Assembly: GCA_033558025.1 (NCBI GenBank)
Contig: JAUCEF010000007.1
Location: forward strand, 6,944,001-7,008,000
Length of the DNA stretch: 64,000 nucleotides
From: Phytophthora sp. 'mugwort'
Taxonomy: Eukaryota; Oomycota; Peronosporomycetes; Peronosporales; Peronosporaceae
Direction: 5' to 3'
The position numbers and the translations under genes were made by a program. The notes under the pieces were generated by a model. It was not told where the DNA came from, did not search any database, and saw nothing but the letters and a program-made list of their open reading frames with translations. How positions within the stretch are numbered: the first letter of the stretch is position 1; every line of letters begins with the position of its first letter. Positions 53,255-63,944 of this stretch are shown piece by piece.

Positions 53255-53325
53255 GCGCCGTTGGTTTAGTGGTAAAATATCTCGTTGCCAACGAGATGCC
53301 CCGGGTTCGATTCCCGGACGGCGCA
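53255..53325 (+). tRNA. tRNA-Gly(GCC), copy 18
   Basis: 372 bp spacing; haplotype D; next unit is truncated. Confidence 0.97.
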
Positions 53326-53628
53326 TTCTCTTATGCTTCTCTCGGACTGCCCAGACCGCTCGGACGCGTCTTTCGGTGAATCGGACAGCTAGTACGTCGT
53401 GTCCATTGGTGCAGGCCGATTGTGCAGCTTTCCGTTCGGCTGGTTGCTGACGGAGTCAATTCTGGAAGACTCAGTTTGTCCAGCGAGCGAGTTTTGCCGT
53501 CCCGTCGGCTGTGAGCATCGGAGATCATCAGTGGATAGGCAGCAACGGAGCGTTGGGTACGTGGTTTCGCCTGTTTTGGTAGATGCATGGTTGTGTTGTT
53601 TTGCGGAGTTTTCGTCACTCCAAGCAAG

Positions 53629-53666
53629 CCAATGAGATGGCACGGGTTCGATTCCCGGACGGCGCA
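53629..53666 (+). pseudogene. tRNA-Gly 3'-half, truncated copy T2
   Basis: Same 38-nt remnant as T1 with the CGTCACTCC flank; its spacer has AATTGGACAG and CAGGTCG. Confidence 0.93.
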
Positions 53667-53969
53667 TTCTCTTATGCTTCTCTCGGACTGCCCAGACCGC
53701 TCGGACGCGTCTTTCGGTGAATTGGACAGCTAGTACGTCGTGTCCATTGGTGCAGGTCGATTGTGCAGCTTTCCGTTCGGCTGGTTGCTGACGGAGTCAA
53801 TTCTGGAAGACTCAGTTTGTCCAGCGAGCGAGTTTTGCCGTCCCGTCGGCTGTGAGCATCGGAGATCATCAGTGGATAGGCAGCAACGGAGCGTTGGGTA
53901 CGTGGTTTCGCCTGTTTTGGTAGATGCATGGTTGTGTTGTTTTGCGGAGTTTTCGTCACTCCAAGCAAG

Positions 53970-54007
53970 CCAATGAGATGGCACGGGTTCGATTCCCGGA
54001 CGGCGCA
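53970..54007 (+). pseudogene. tRNA-Gly 3'-half, truncated copy T3
   Basis: 341 bp after T2; spacer adds GTGAACATC. First member of the 1054-bp trimer series. Confidence 0.93.
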
Positions 54008-54308
54008 TTCTCTTATGCTTCTCTCGGACTGCCCAGACCGCTCGGACGCGTCTTTCGGTGAATTGGACAGCTAGTACGTCGTGTCCATTGGTGCAGGTCG
54101 ATTGTGCAGCTTTCCGTTCGGCTGGTTGCTGACGGAGTCAATTCTGGAAGACTCAGTTTGTCCAGCGAGCGAGTTTTGCCGTCCCGTCGGCTGTGAACAT
54201 CGGAGATCATCAGTGGATAGGCAGCAACGGAGCGTTGGGTACGTGGTTTCGCCTGTTTTGGTAGATGCATGGTTGTGTTGTTTTGCGGAGTTTTGTCAGT
54301 CCAAGCAA

Positions 54309-54379
54309 GCGCCGTTGGTTTAGTGGTAAAATATCTCGTTGCCAACGAGATGCCCCGGGTTCGATTCCCGGACGGCGCA
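54309..54379 (+). tRNA. tRNA-Gly(GCC), copy 19
   Basis: Full copy in the centre of trimer 1; haplotype D with CTGATGG. Confidence 0.97.
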
Positions 54380-54682
54380 TTCTCTTATGCTTCTCTCGGA
54401 CTGCCCAGACCGCTCGGACGCGTCTTTCGGTGAATCGGACAGCTAGTACGTCGTGTCCATTGGTGCAGGCCGATTGTGCAGCTTTCCGTTCGGCTGGTTG
54501 CTGATGGAGTCAATTCTGGAAGACTCAGTTTGTCCAGCGAGCGAGTTTTGCCGTCCCGTCGGCTGTGAGCATCGGAGATCATCAGTGGATAGGCAGCAAC
54601 GGAGCGTTGGGTACGTGGTTTCGCCTGTTTTGGTAGATGCATGGTTGTGTTGTTTTGCGGAGTTTTCGTCACTCCAAGCAAG

Positions 54683-54720
54683 CCAATGAGATGGCACGGG
54701 TTCGATTCCCGGACGGCGCA
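54683..54720 (+). pseudogene. tRNA-Gly 3'-half, truncated copy T4
   Basis: Last member of trimer 1; CGTCACTCC flank, CAGGTCG and GTGAACATC spacer. Confidence 0.93.
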
Positions 54721-55023
54721 TTCTCTTATGCTTCTCTCGGACTGCCCAGACCGCTCGGACGCGTCTTTCGGTGAATTGGACAGCTAGTACGTCGTGTCCA
54801 TTGGTGCAGGTCGATTGTGCAGCTTTCCGTTCGGCTGGTTGCTGACGGAGTCAATTCTGGAAGACTCAGTTTGTCCAGCGAGCGAGTTTTGCCGTCCCGT
54901 CGGCTGTGAACATCGGAGATCATCAGTGGATAGGCAGCAACGGAGCGTTGGGTACGTGGTTTCGCCTGTTTTGGTAGATGCATGGTTGTGTTGTTTTGCG
55001 GAGTTTTCGTCACTCCAAGCAAG

Positions 55024-55061
55024 CCAATGAGATGGCACGGGTTCGATTCCCGGACGGCGCA
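55024..55061 (+). pseudogene. tRNA-Gly 3'-half, truncated copy T5
   Basis: First member of trimer 2, exactly 1054 bp after T3. Confidence 0.93.
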
Positions 55062-55362
55062 TTCTCTTATGCTTCTCTCGGACTGCCCAGACCGCTCGGA
55101 CGCGTCTTTCGGTGAATTGGACAGCTAGTACGTCGTGTCCATTGGTGCAGGTCGATTGTGCAGCTTTCCGTTCGGCTGGTTGCTGACGGAGTCAATTCTG
55201 GAAGACTCAGTTTGTCCAGCGAGCGAGTTTTGCCGTCCCGTCGGCTGTGAACATCGGAGATCATCAGTGGATAGGCAGCAACGGAGCGTTGGGTACGTGG
55301 TTTCGCCTGTTTTGGTAGATGCATGGTTGTGTTGTTTTGCGGAGTTTTGTCAGTCCAAGCAA

Positions 55363-55433
55363 GCGCCGTTGGTTTAGTGGTAAAATATCTCGTTGCCAAC
55401 GAGATGCCCCGGGTTCGATTCCCGGACGGCGCA
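55363..55433 (+). tRNA. tRNA-Gly(GCC), copy 20
   Basis: Centre of trimer 2, 1054 bp after copy 19; haplotype B with CTGATGG. Confidence 0.97.
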
Positions 55434-55736
55434 TTCTCTTATGCTTCTCTCGGACTGCCCAGACCGCTCGGACGCGTCTTTCGGTGAATCGGACAGCTAG
55501 TACGTCGTGGCCATTGGTGCAGGCCGATTGTGCAGCTTTCCGTTCGGCTGGTTGCTGATGGAGTCAATTCTGGAAGACTCAGTTTGTCCAGCGAGCGAGT
55601 TTTGCCGTCCCGTCGGCTGTGAGCATCGGAGATCATCAGTGGATAGGCAGCAACGGAGCGTTGGGTACGTGGTTTCGCCTGTTTTGGTAGATGCATGGTT
55701 GTGTTGTTTTGCGGAGTTTTCGTCACTCCAAGCAAG

Positions 55737-55774
55737 CCAATGAGATGGCACGGGTTCGATTCCCGGACGGCGCA
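55737..55774 (+). pseudogene. tRNA-Gly 3'-half, truncated copy T6
   Basis: Last member of trimer 2, 1054 bp after T4. Confidence 0.93.
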
Positions 55775-56077
55775 TTCTCTTATGCTTCTCTCGGACTGCC
55801 CAGACCGCTCGGACGCGTCTTTCGGTGAATTGGACAGCTAGTACGTCGTGTCCATTGGTGCAGGTCGATTGTGCAGCTTTCCGTTCGGCTGGTTGCTGAC
55901 GGAGTCAATTCTGGAAGACTCAGTTTGTCCAGCGAGCGAGTTTTGCCGTCCCGTCGGCTGTGAACATCGGAGATCATCAGTGGATAGGCAGCAACGGAGC
56001 GTTGGGTACGTGGTTTCGCCTGTTTTGGTAGATGCATGGTTGTGTTGTTTTGCGGAGTTTTCGTCACTCCAAGCAAG

Positions 56078-56115
56078 CCAATGAGATGGCACGGGTTCGA
56101 TTCCCGGACGGCGCA
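56078..56115 (+). pseudogene. tRNA-Gly 3'-half, truncated copy T7
   Basis: First member of trimer 3, 1054 bp after T5. Confidence 0.93.
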
Positions 56116-56416
56116 TTCTCTTATGCTTCTCTCGGACTGCCCAGACCGCTCGGACGCGTCTTTCGGTGAATTGGACAGCTAGTACGTCGTGTCCATTGGT
56201 GCAGGTCGATTGTGCAGCTTTCCGTTCGGCTGGTTGCTGACGGAGTCAATTCTGGAAGACTCAGTTTGTCCAGCGAGCGAGTTTTGCCGTCCCGTCGGCT
56301 GTGAACATCGGAGATCATCAGTGGATAGGCAGCAACGGAGCGTTGGGTACGTGGTTTCGCCTGTTTTGGTAGATGCATGGTTGTGTTGTTTTGCGGAGTT
56401 TTGTCAGTCCAAGCAA

Positions 56417-56487
56417 GCGCCGTTGGTTTAGTGGTAAAATATCTCGTTGCCAACGAGATGCCCCGGGTTCGATTCCCGGACGGCGCA
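56417..56487 (+). tRNA. tRNA-Gly(GCC), copy 21
   Basis: Centre of trimer 3, 1054 bp after copy 20; haplotype B with CTGATGG. Confidence 0.97.
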
Positions 56488-56790
56488 TTCTCTTATGCTT
56501 CTCTCGGACTGCCCAGACCGCTCGGACGCGTCTTTCGGTGAATCGGACAGCTAGTACGTCGTGGCCATTGGTGCAGGCCGATTGTGCAGCTTTCCGTTCG
56601 GCTGGTTGCTGATGGAGTCAATTCTGGAAGACTCAGTTTGTCCAGCGAGCGAGTTTTGCCGTCCCGTCGGCTGTGAGCATCGGAGATCATCAGTGGATAG
56701 GCAGCAACGGAGCGTTGGGTACGTGGTTTCGCCTGTTTTGGTAGATGCATGGTTGTGTTGTTTTGCGGAGTTTTCGTCACTCCAAGCAAG

Positions 56791-56828
56791 CCAATGAGAT
56801 GGCACGGGTTCGATTCCCGGACGGCGCA
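56791..56828 (+). pseudogene. tRNA-Gly 3'-half, truncated copy T8
   Basis: Last member of trimer 3, 1054 bp after T6. Confidence 0.93.
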
Positions 56829-57131
56829 TTCTCTTATGCTTCTCTCGGACTGCCCAGACCGCTCGGACGCGTCTTTCGGTGAATTGGACAGCTAGTACGT
56901 CGTGTCCATTGGTGCAGGTCGATTGTGCAGCTTTCCGTTCGGCTGGTTGCTGACGGAGTCAATTCTGGAAGACTCAGTTTGTCCAGCGAGCGAGTTTTGC
57001 CGTCCCGTCGGCTGTGAACATCGGAGATCATCAGTGGATAGGCAGCAACGGAGCGTTGGGTACGTGGTTTCGCCTGTTTTGGTAGATGCATGGTTGTGTT
57101 GTTTTGCGGAGTTTTCGTCACTCCAAGCAAG

Positions 57132-57169
57132 CCAATGAGATGGCACGGGTTCGATTCCCGGACGGCGCA
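57132..57169 (+). pseudogene. tRNA-Gly 3'-half, truncated copy T9
   Basis: 1054 bp after T7, but its spacer switches to haplotype C with GTGGTTCGCC, so the trimer series breaks inside this unit. Confidence 0.93.
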
Positions 57170-57469
57170 TTCTCTTATGCTTCTCTCGGACTGCCCAGAC
57201 CGCTCGGACGCGTCTTTCGGTGAATCGGACAGCTAGTACGTCGTGTGCAATGGTGCAGGCCGATTGTGCAGCTTTCCGTTCGGCTGGTTGCTGACGGAGT
57301 CAATTCTGGAAGACTCAGTTTGTCCAGCGAGCGAGTTTTGCCGTCCCGTCGGCTGTGAGCATCGGAGATCATCAGTGGATAGGCAGCAACGGAGCGTTGG
57401 GTACGTGGTTCGCCTGTTTTGGTAGATGCATGGTTGTGTTGTTTTGCGGAGTTTTGTCAGTCCAAGCAA

Positions 57470-57540
57470 GCGCCGTTGGTTTAGTGGTAAAATATCTCGT
57501 TGCCAACGAGATGCCCCGGGTTCGATTCCCGGACGGCGCA
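57470..57540 (+). tRNA. tRNA-Gly(GCC), copy 22
   Basis: Full copy; haplotype D spacer. Confidence 0.97.
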
Positions 57541-57841
57541 TTCTCTTATGCTTCTCTCGGACTGCCCAGACCGCTCGGACGCGTCTTTCGGTGAATCGGA
57601 CAGCTAGTACGTCGTGTCCATTGGTGCAGGCCGATTGTGCAGCTTTCCGTTCGGCTGGTTGCTGACGGAGTCAATTCTGGAAGACTCAGTTTGTCCAGCG
57701 AGCGAGTTTTGCCGTCCCGTCGGCTGTGAGCATCGGAGATCATCAGTGGATAGGCAGCAACGGAGCGTTGGGTACGTGGTTTCGCCTGTTTTGGTAGATG
57801 CATGGTTGTGTTGTTTTGCGGAGTTTTGTCAGTCCAAGCAA

Positions 57842-57912
57842 GCGCCGTTGGTTTAGTGGTAAAATATCTCGTTGCCAACGAGATGCCCCGGGTTCGATTC
57901 CCGGACGGCGCA
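57842..57912 (+). tRNA. tRNA-Gly(GCC), copy 23
   Basis: 372 bp spacing; haplotype D. Confidence 0.97.
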
Positions 57913-58214
57913 TTCTCTTATGCTTCTCTCGGACTGCCCAGACCGCTCGGACGCGTCTTTCGGTGAATCGGACAGCTAGTACGTCGTGTCCATTGGTGCA
58001 GGCCGATTGTGCAGCTTTCCGTTCGGCTGGTTGCTGACGGAGTCAATTCTGGAAGACTCAGTTTGTCCAGCGAGCGAGTTTTGCCGTCCCGTCGGCTGTG
58101 AGCATCGGAGATCATCAGTGGATAGGCAGCAACGGAGCGTTGGGTACGTGGTTTCGCCTGTTTTGGTAGATGCATGGTTGTGTTGTTTTGCGGAGTTTTG
58201 TCAGTCCAAGCAAG

Positions 58215-58252
58215 CCAATGAGATGGCACGGGTTCGATTCCCGGACGGCGCA
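58215..58252 (+). pseudogene. tRNA-Gly 3'-half, truncated copy T10
   Basis: Truncated body preceded by the full-copy flank TTTTGTCAGTCC, not CGTCACTCC: a recombinant or gene-converted unit. Spacer haplotype B. Confidence 0.93.
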
Positions 58253-58553
58253 TTCTCTTATGCTTCTCTCGGACTGCCCAGACCGCTCGGACGCGTCTTT
58301 CGGTGAATCGGACAGCTAGTACGTCGTGGCCATTGGTGCAGGCCGATTGTGCAGCTTTCCGTTCGGCTGGTTGCTGACGGAGTCAATTCTGGAAGACTCA
58401 GTTTGTCCAGCGAGCGAGTTTTGCCGTCCCGTCGGCTGTGAGCATCGGAGATCATCAGTGGATAGGCAGCAACGGAGCGTTGGGTACGTGGTTTCGCCTG
58501 TTTTGGTAGATGCATGGTTGTGTTTTTTTGCGGAGTTTTGTCAGTCCAAGCAA

Positions 58554-58624
58554 GCGCCGTTGGTTTAGTGGTAAAATATCTCGTTGCCAACGAGATGCCC
58601 CGGGTTCGATTCCCGGACGGCGCA
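58554..58624 (+). tRNA. tRNA-Gly(GCC), copy 24
   Basis: Full copy after a seven-T run; haplotype D. Confidence 0.97.
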
Positions 58625-58925
58625 TTCTCTTATGCTTCTCTCGGACTGCCCAGACCGCTCGGACGCGTCTTTCGGTGAATCGGACAGCTAGTACGTCGTG
58701 TCCATTGGTGCAGGCCGATTGTGCAGCTTTCCGTTCGGCTGGTTGCTGACGGAGTCAATTCTGGAAGACTCAGTTTGTCCAGCGAGCGAGTTTTGCCGTC
58801 CCGTCGGCTGTGAGCATCGGAGATCATCAGTGGATAGGCAGCAACGGAGCGTTGGGTACGTGGTTTCGCCTGTTTTGGTAGATGCATGGTTGTGTTGTTT
58901 TGCGGAGTTTTGTCAGTCCAAGCAA

Positions 58926-58996
58926 GCGCCGTTGGTTTAGTGGTAAAATATCTCGTTGCCAACGAGATGCCCCGGGTTCGATTCCCGGACGGCGCA
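58926..58996 (+). tRNA. tRNA-Gly(GCC), copy 25
   Basis: 372 bp spacing; haplotype D. Confidence 0.97.
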
Positions 58997-59299
58997 TTCT
59001 CTTATGCTTCTCTCGGACTGCCCAGACCGCTCGGACGCGTCTTTCGGTGAATCGGACAGCTAGTACGTCGTGTCCATTGGTGCAGGCCGATTGTGCAGCT
59101 TTCCGTTCGGCTGGTTGCTGACGGAGTCAATTCTGGAAGACTCAGTTTGTCCAGCGAGCGAGTTTTGCCGTCCCGTCGGCTGTGAGCATCGGAGATCATC
59201 AGTGGATAGGCAGCAACGGAGCGTTGGGTACGTGGTTTCGCCTGTTTTGGTAGATGCATGGTTGTGTTGTTTTGCGGAGTTTTCGTCACTCCAAGCAAG

Positions 59300-59337
59300 C
59301 CAATGAGATGGCACGGGTTCGATTCCCGGACGGCGCA
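59300..59337 (+). pseudogene. tRNA-Gly 3'-half, truncated copy T11
   Basis: CGTCACTCC flank; spacer with AATTGGACAG and CAGGTCG. Confidence 0.93.
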
Positions 59338-59640
59338 TTCTCTTATGCTTCTCTCGGACTGCCCAGACCGCTCGGACGCGTCTTTCGGTGAATTGGACAG
59401 CTAGTACGTCGTGTCCATTGGTGCAGGTCGATTGTGCAGCTTTCCGTTCGGCTGGTTGCTGACGGAGTCAATTCTGGAAGACTCAGTTTGTCCAGCGAGC
59501 GAGTTTTGCCGTCCCGTCGGCTGTGAGCATCGGAGATCATCAGTGGATAGGCAGCAACGGAGCGTTGGGTACGTGGTTTCGCCTGTTTTGGTAGATGCAT
59601 GGTTGTGTTGTTTTGCGGAGTTTTCGTCACTCCAAGCAAG

Positions 59641-59678
59641 CCAATGAGATGGCACGGGTTCGATTCCCGGACGGCGCA
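59641..59678 (+). pseudogene. tRNA-Gly 3'-half, truncated copy T12
   Basis: 341 bp after T11; haplotype C spacer like T9. Confidence 0.93.
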
Positions 59679-59978
59679 TTCTCTTATGCTTCTCTCGGAC
59701 TGCCCAGACCGCTCGGACGCGTCTTTCGGTGAATCGGACAGCTAGTACGTCGTGTGCAATGGTGCAGGCCGATTGTGCAGCTTTCCGTTCGGCTGGTTGC
59801 TGACGGAGTCAATTCTGGAAGACTCAGTTTGTCCAGCGAGCGAGTTTTGCCGTCCCGTCGGCTGTGAGCATCGGAGATCATCAGTGGATAGGCAGCAACG
59901 GAGCGTTGGGTACGTGGTTCGCCTGTTTTGGTAGATGCATGGTTGTGTTGTTTTGCGGAGTTTTGTCAGTCCAAGCAA

Positions 59979-60049
59979 GCGCCGTTGGTTTAGTGGTAAA
60001 ATATCTCGTTGCCAACGAGATGCCCCGGGTTCGATTCCCGGACGGCGCA
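59979..60049 (+). tRNA. tRNA-Gly(GCC), copy 26
   Basis: Full copy; haplotype B with GTGAACATC. Confidence 0.97.
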
Positions 60050-60352
60050 TTCTCTTATGCTTCTCTCGGACTGCCCAGACCGCTCGGACGCGTCTTTCGG
60101 TGAATCGGACAGCTAGTACGTCGTGGCCATTGGTGCAGGCCGATTGTGCAGCTTTCCGTTCGGCTGGTTGCTGACGGAGTCAATTCTGGAAGACTCAGTT
60201 TGTCCAGCGAGCGAGTTTTGCCGTCCCGTCGGCTGTGAACATCGGAGATCATCAGTGGATAGGCAGCAACGGAGCGTTGGGTACGTGGTTTCGCCTGTTT
60301 TGGTAGATGCATGGTTGTGTTGTTTTGCGGAGTTTTCGTCACTCCAAGCAAG

Positions 60353-60390
60353 CCAATGAGATGGCACGGGTTCGATTCCCGGACGGCGCA
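60353..60390 (+). pseudogene. tRNA-Gly 3'-half, truncated copy T13
   Basis: CGTCACTCC flank; haplotype C spacer. Starts a block resembling 57132-58624. Confidence 0.93.
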
Positions 60391-60690
60391 TTCTCTTATG
60401 CTTCTCTCGGACTGCCCAGACCGCTCGGACGCGTCTTTCGGTGAATCGGACAGCTAGTACGTCGTGTGCAATGGTGCAGGCCGATTGTGCAGCTTTCCGT
60501 TCGGCTGGTTGCTGACGGAGTCAATTCTGGAAGACTCAGTTTGTCCAGCGAGCGAGTTTTGCCGTCCCGTCGGCTGTGAGCATCGGAGATCATCAGTGGA
60601 TAGGCAGCAACGGAGCGTTGGGTACGTGGTTCGCCTGTTTTGGTAGATGCATGGTTGTGTTGTTTTGCGGAGTTTTGTCAGTCCAAGCAA

Positions 60691-60761
60691 GCGCCGTTGG
60701 TTTAGTGGTAAAATATCTCGTTGCCAACGAGATGCCCCGGGTTCGATTCCCGGACGGCGCA
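60691..60761 (+). tRNA. tRNA-Gly(GCC), copy 27
   Basis: Full copy; haplotype D. Confidence 0.97.
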
Positions 60762-61062
60762 TTCTCTTATGCTTCTCTCGGACTGCCCAGACCGCTCGGA
60801 CGCGTCTTTCGGTGAATCGGACAGCTAGTACGTCGTGTCCATTGGTGCAGGCCGATTGTGCAGCTTTCCGTTCGGCTGGTTGCTGACGGAGTCAATTCTG
60901 GAAGACTCAGTTTGTCCAGCGAGCGAGTTTTGCCGTCCCGTCGGCTGTGAGCATCGGAGATCATCAGTGGATAGGCAGCAACGGAGCGTTGGGTACGTGG
61001 TTTCGCCTGTTTTGGTAGATGCATGGTTGTGTTGTTTTGCGGAGTTTTGTCAGTCCAAGCAA

Positions 61063-61133
61063 GCGCCGTTGGTTTAGTGGTAAAATATCTCGTTGCCAAC
61101 GAGATGCCCCGGGTTCGATTCCCGGACGGCGCA
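61063..61133 (+). tRNA. tRNA-Gly(GCC), copy 28
   Basis: 372 bp spacing; haplotype D. Confidence 0.97.
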
Positions 61134-61434
61134 TTCTCTTATGCTTCTCTCGGACTGCCCAGACCGCTCGGACGCGTCTTTCGGTGAATCGGACAGCTAG
61201 TACGTCGTGTCCATTGGTGCAGGCCGATTGTGCAGCTTTCCGTTCGGCTGGTTGCTGACGGAGTCAATTCTGGAAGACTCAGTTTGTCCAGCGAGCGAGT
61301 TTTGCCGTCCCGTCGGCTGTGAGCATCGGAGATCATCAGTGGATAGGCAGCAACGGAGCGTTGGGTACGTGGTTTCGCCTGTTTTGGTAGATGCATGGTT
61401 GTGTTGTTTTGCGGAGTTTTGTCAGTCCAAGCAA

Positions 61435-61505
61435 GCGCCGTTGGTTTAGTGGTAAAATATCTCGTTGCCAACGAGATGCCCCGGGTTCGATTCCCGGACG
61501 GCGCA
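61435..61505 (+). tRNA. tRNA-Gly(GCC), copy 29
   Basis: 372 bp spacing; haplotype D. Confidence 0.97.
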
Positions 61506-61807
61506 TTCTCTTATGCTTCTCTCGGACTGCCCAGACCGCTCGGACGCGTCTTTCGGTGAATCGGACAGCTAGTACGTCGTGTCCATTGGTGCAGGCCGAT
61601 TGTGCAGCTTTCCGTTCGGCTGGTTGCTGACGGAGTCAATTCTGGAAGACTCAGTTTGTCCAGCGAGCGAGTTTTGCCGTCCCGTCGGCTGTGAGCATCG
61701 GAGATCATCAGTGGATAGGCAGCAACGGAGCGTTGGGTACGTGGTTTCGCCTGTTTTGGTAGATGCATGGTTGTGTTGTTTTGCGGAGTTTTGTCAGTCC
61801 AAGCAAG

Positions 61808-61845
61808 CCAATGAGATGGCACGGGTTCGATTCCCGGACGGCGCA
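61808..61845 (+). pseudogene. tRNA-Gly 3'-half, truncated copy T14
   Basis: Recombinant form with the GTCAGTCC flank, like T10; haplotype B spacer. Confidence 0.93.
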
Positions 61846-62147
61846 TTCTCTTATGCTTCTCTCGGACTGCCCAGACCGCTCGGACGCGTCTTTCGGTGAA
61901 TCGGACAGCTAGTACGTCGTGGCCATTGGTGCAGGCCGATTGTGCAGCTTTCCGTTCGGCTGGTTGCTGACGGAGTCAATTCTGGAAGACTCAGTTTGTC
62001 CAGCGAGCGAGTTTTGCCGTCCCGTCGGCTGTGAGCATCGGAGATCATCAGTGGATAGGCAGCAACGGAGCGTTGGGTACGTGGTTTCGCCTGTTTTGGT
62101 AGATGCATGGTTGTGTTTTTTTTGCGGAGTTTTGTCAGTCCAAGCAA

Positions 62148-62218
62148 GCGCCGTTGGTTTAGTGGTAAAATATCTCGTTGCCAACGAGATGCCCCGGGTT
62201 CGATTCCCGGACGGCGCA
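62148..62218 (+). tRNA. tRNA-Gly(GCC), copy 30
   Basis: Full copy after an eight-T run; haplotype B with GTGAACATC. Confidence 0.97.
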
Positions 62219-62521
62219 TTCTCTTATGCTTCTCTCGGACTGCCCAGACCGCTCGGACGCGTCTTTCGGTGAATCGGACAGCTAGTACGTCGTGGCCATT
62301 GGTGCAGGCCGATTGTGCAGCTTTCCGTTCGGCTGGTTGCTGACGGAGTCAATTCTGGAAGACTCAGTTTGTCCAGCGAGCGAGTTTTGCCGTCCCGTCG
62401 GCTGTGAACATCGGAGATCATCAGTGGATAGGCAGCAACGGAGCGTTGGGTACGTGGTTTCGCCTGTTTTGGTAGATGCATGGTTGTGTTGTTTTGCGGA
62501 GTTTTCGTCACTCCAAGCAAG

Positions 62522-62559
62522 CCAATGAGATGGCACGGGTTCGATTCCCGGACGGCGCA
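62522..62559 (+). pseudogene. tRNA-Gly 3'-half, truncated copy T15
   Basis: CGTCACTCC flank; unique GGTAAATCGG and an extra G (AGTGGGATAGG) in its haplotype B spacer. Confidence 0.93.
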
Positions 62560-62862
62560 TTCTCTTATGCTTCTCTCGGACTGCCCAGACCGCTCGGACG
62601 CGTCTTTCGGTAAATCGGACAGCTAGTACGTCGTGGCCATTGGTGCAGGCCGATTGTGCAGCTTTCCGTTCGGCTGGTTGCTGACGGAGTCAATTCTGGA
62701 AGACTCAGTTTGTCCAGCGAGCGAGTTTTGCCGTCCCGTCGGCTGTGAGCATCGGAGATCATCAGTGGGATAGGCAGCAACGGAGCGTTGGGTACGTGGT
62801 TTCGCCTGTTTTGGTAGATGCATGGTTGTGTTGTTTTGCGGAGTTTTGTCAGTCCAAGCAAG

Positions 62863-62900
62863 CCAATGAGATGGCACGGGTTCGATTCCCGGACGGCGCA
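62863..62900 (+). pseudogene. tRNA-Gly 3'-half, truncated copy T16
   Basis: GTCAGTCC flank (recombinant type); haplotype B with GTGAACATC. Confidence 0.93.
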
Positions 62901-63201
62901 TTCTCTTATGCTTCTCTCGGACTGCCCAGACCGCTCGGACGCGTCTTTCGGTGAATCGGACAGCTAGTACGTCGTGGCCATTGGTGCAGGCCGATTGTGC
63001 AGCTTTCCGTTCGGCTGGTTGCTGACGGAGTCAATTCTGGAAGACTCAGTTTGTCCAGCGAGCGAGTTTTGCCGTCCCGTCGGCTGTGAACATCGGAGAT
63101 CATCAGTGGATAGGCAGCAACGGAGCGTTGGGTACGTGGTTTCGCCTGTTTTGGTAGATGCATGGTTGTGTTGTTTTGCGGAGTTTTGTCAGTCCAAGCA
63201 A

Positions 63202-63272
63202 GCGCCGTTGGTTTAGTGGTAAAATATCTCGTTGCCAACGAGATGCCCCGGGTTCGATTCCCGGACGGCGCA
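63202..63272 (+). tRNA. tRNA-Gly(GCC), copy 31
   Basis: Full copy; haplotype B with GTGAACATC. Confidence 0.97.
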
Positions 63273-63573
63273 TTCTCTTATGCTTCTCTCGGACTGCCCA
63301 GACCGCTCGGACGCGTCTTTCGGTGAATCGGACAGCTAGTACGTCGTGGCCATTGGTGCAGGCCGATTGTGCAGCTTTCCGTTCGGCTGGTTGCTGACGG
63401 AGTCAATTCTGGAAGACTCAGTTTGTCCAGCGAGCGAGTTTTGCCGTCCCGTCGGCTGTGAACATCGGAGATCATCAGTGGATAGGCAGCAACGGAGCGT
63501 TGGGTACGTGGTTTCGCCTGTTTTGGTAGATGCATGGTTGTGTTGTTTTGCGGAGTTTTGTCAGTCCAAGCAA

Positions 63574-63644
63574 GCGCCGTTGGTTTAGTGGTAAAATATC
63601 TCGTTGCCAACGAGATGCCCCGGGTTCGATTCCCGGACGGCGCA
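63574..63644 (+). tRNA. tRNA-Gly(GCC), copy 32
   Basis: 372 bp spacing; haplotype B with unique GTGGTTTCACC and one T fewer before the next unit. Confidence 0.97.
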
Positions 63645-63944
63645 TTCTCTTATGCTTCTCTCGGACTGCCCAGACCGCTCGGACGCGTCTTTCGGTGAAT
63701 CGGACAGCTAGTACGTCGTGGCCATTGGTGCAGGCCGATTGTGCAGCTTTCCGTTCGGCTGGTTGCTGACGGAGTCAATTCTGGAAGACTCAGTTTGTCC
63801 AGCGAGCGAGTTTTGCCGTCCCGTCGGCTGTGAGCATCGGAGATCATCAGTGGATAGGCAGCAACGGAGCGTTGGGTACGTGGTTTCACCTGTTTTGGTA
63901 GATGCATGGTTGTGTTGTTTGCGGAGTTTTGTCAGTCCAAGCAA

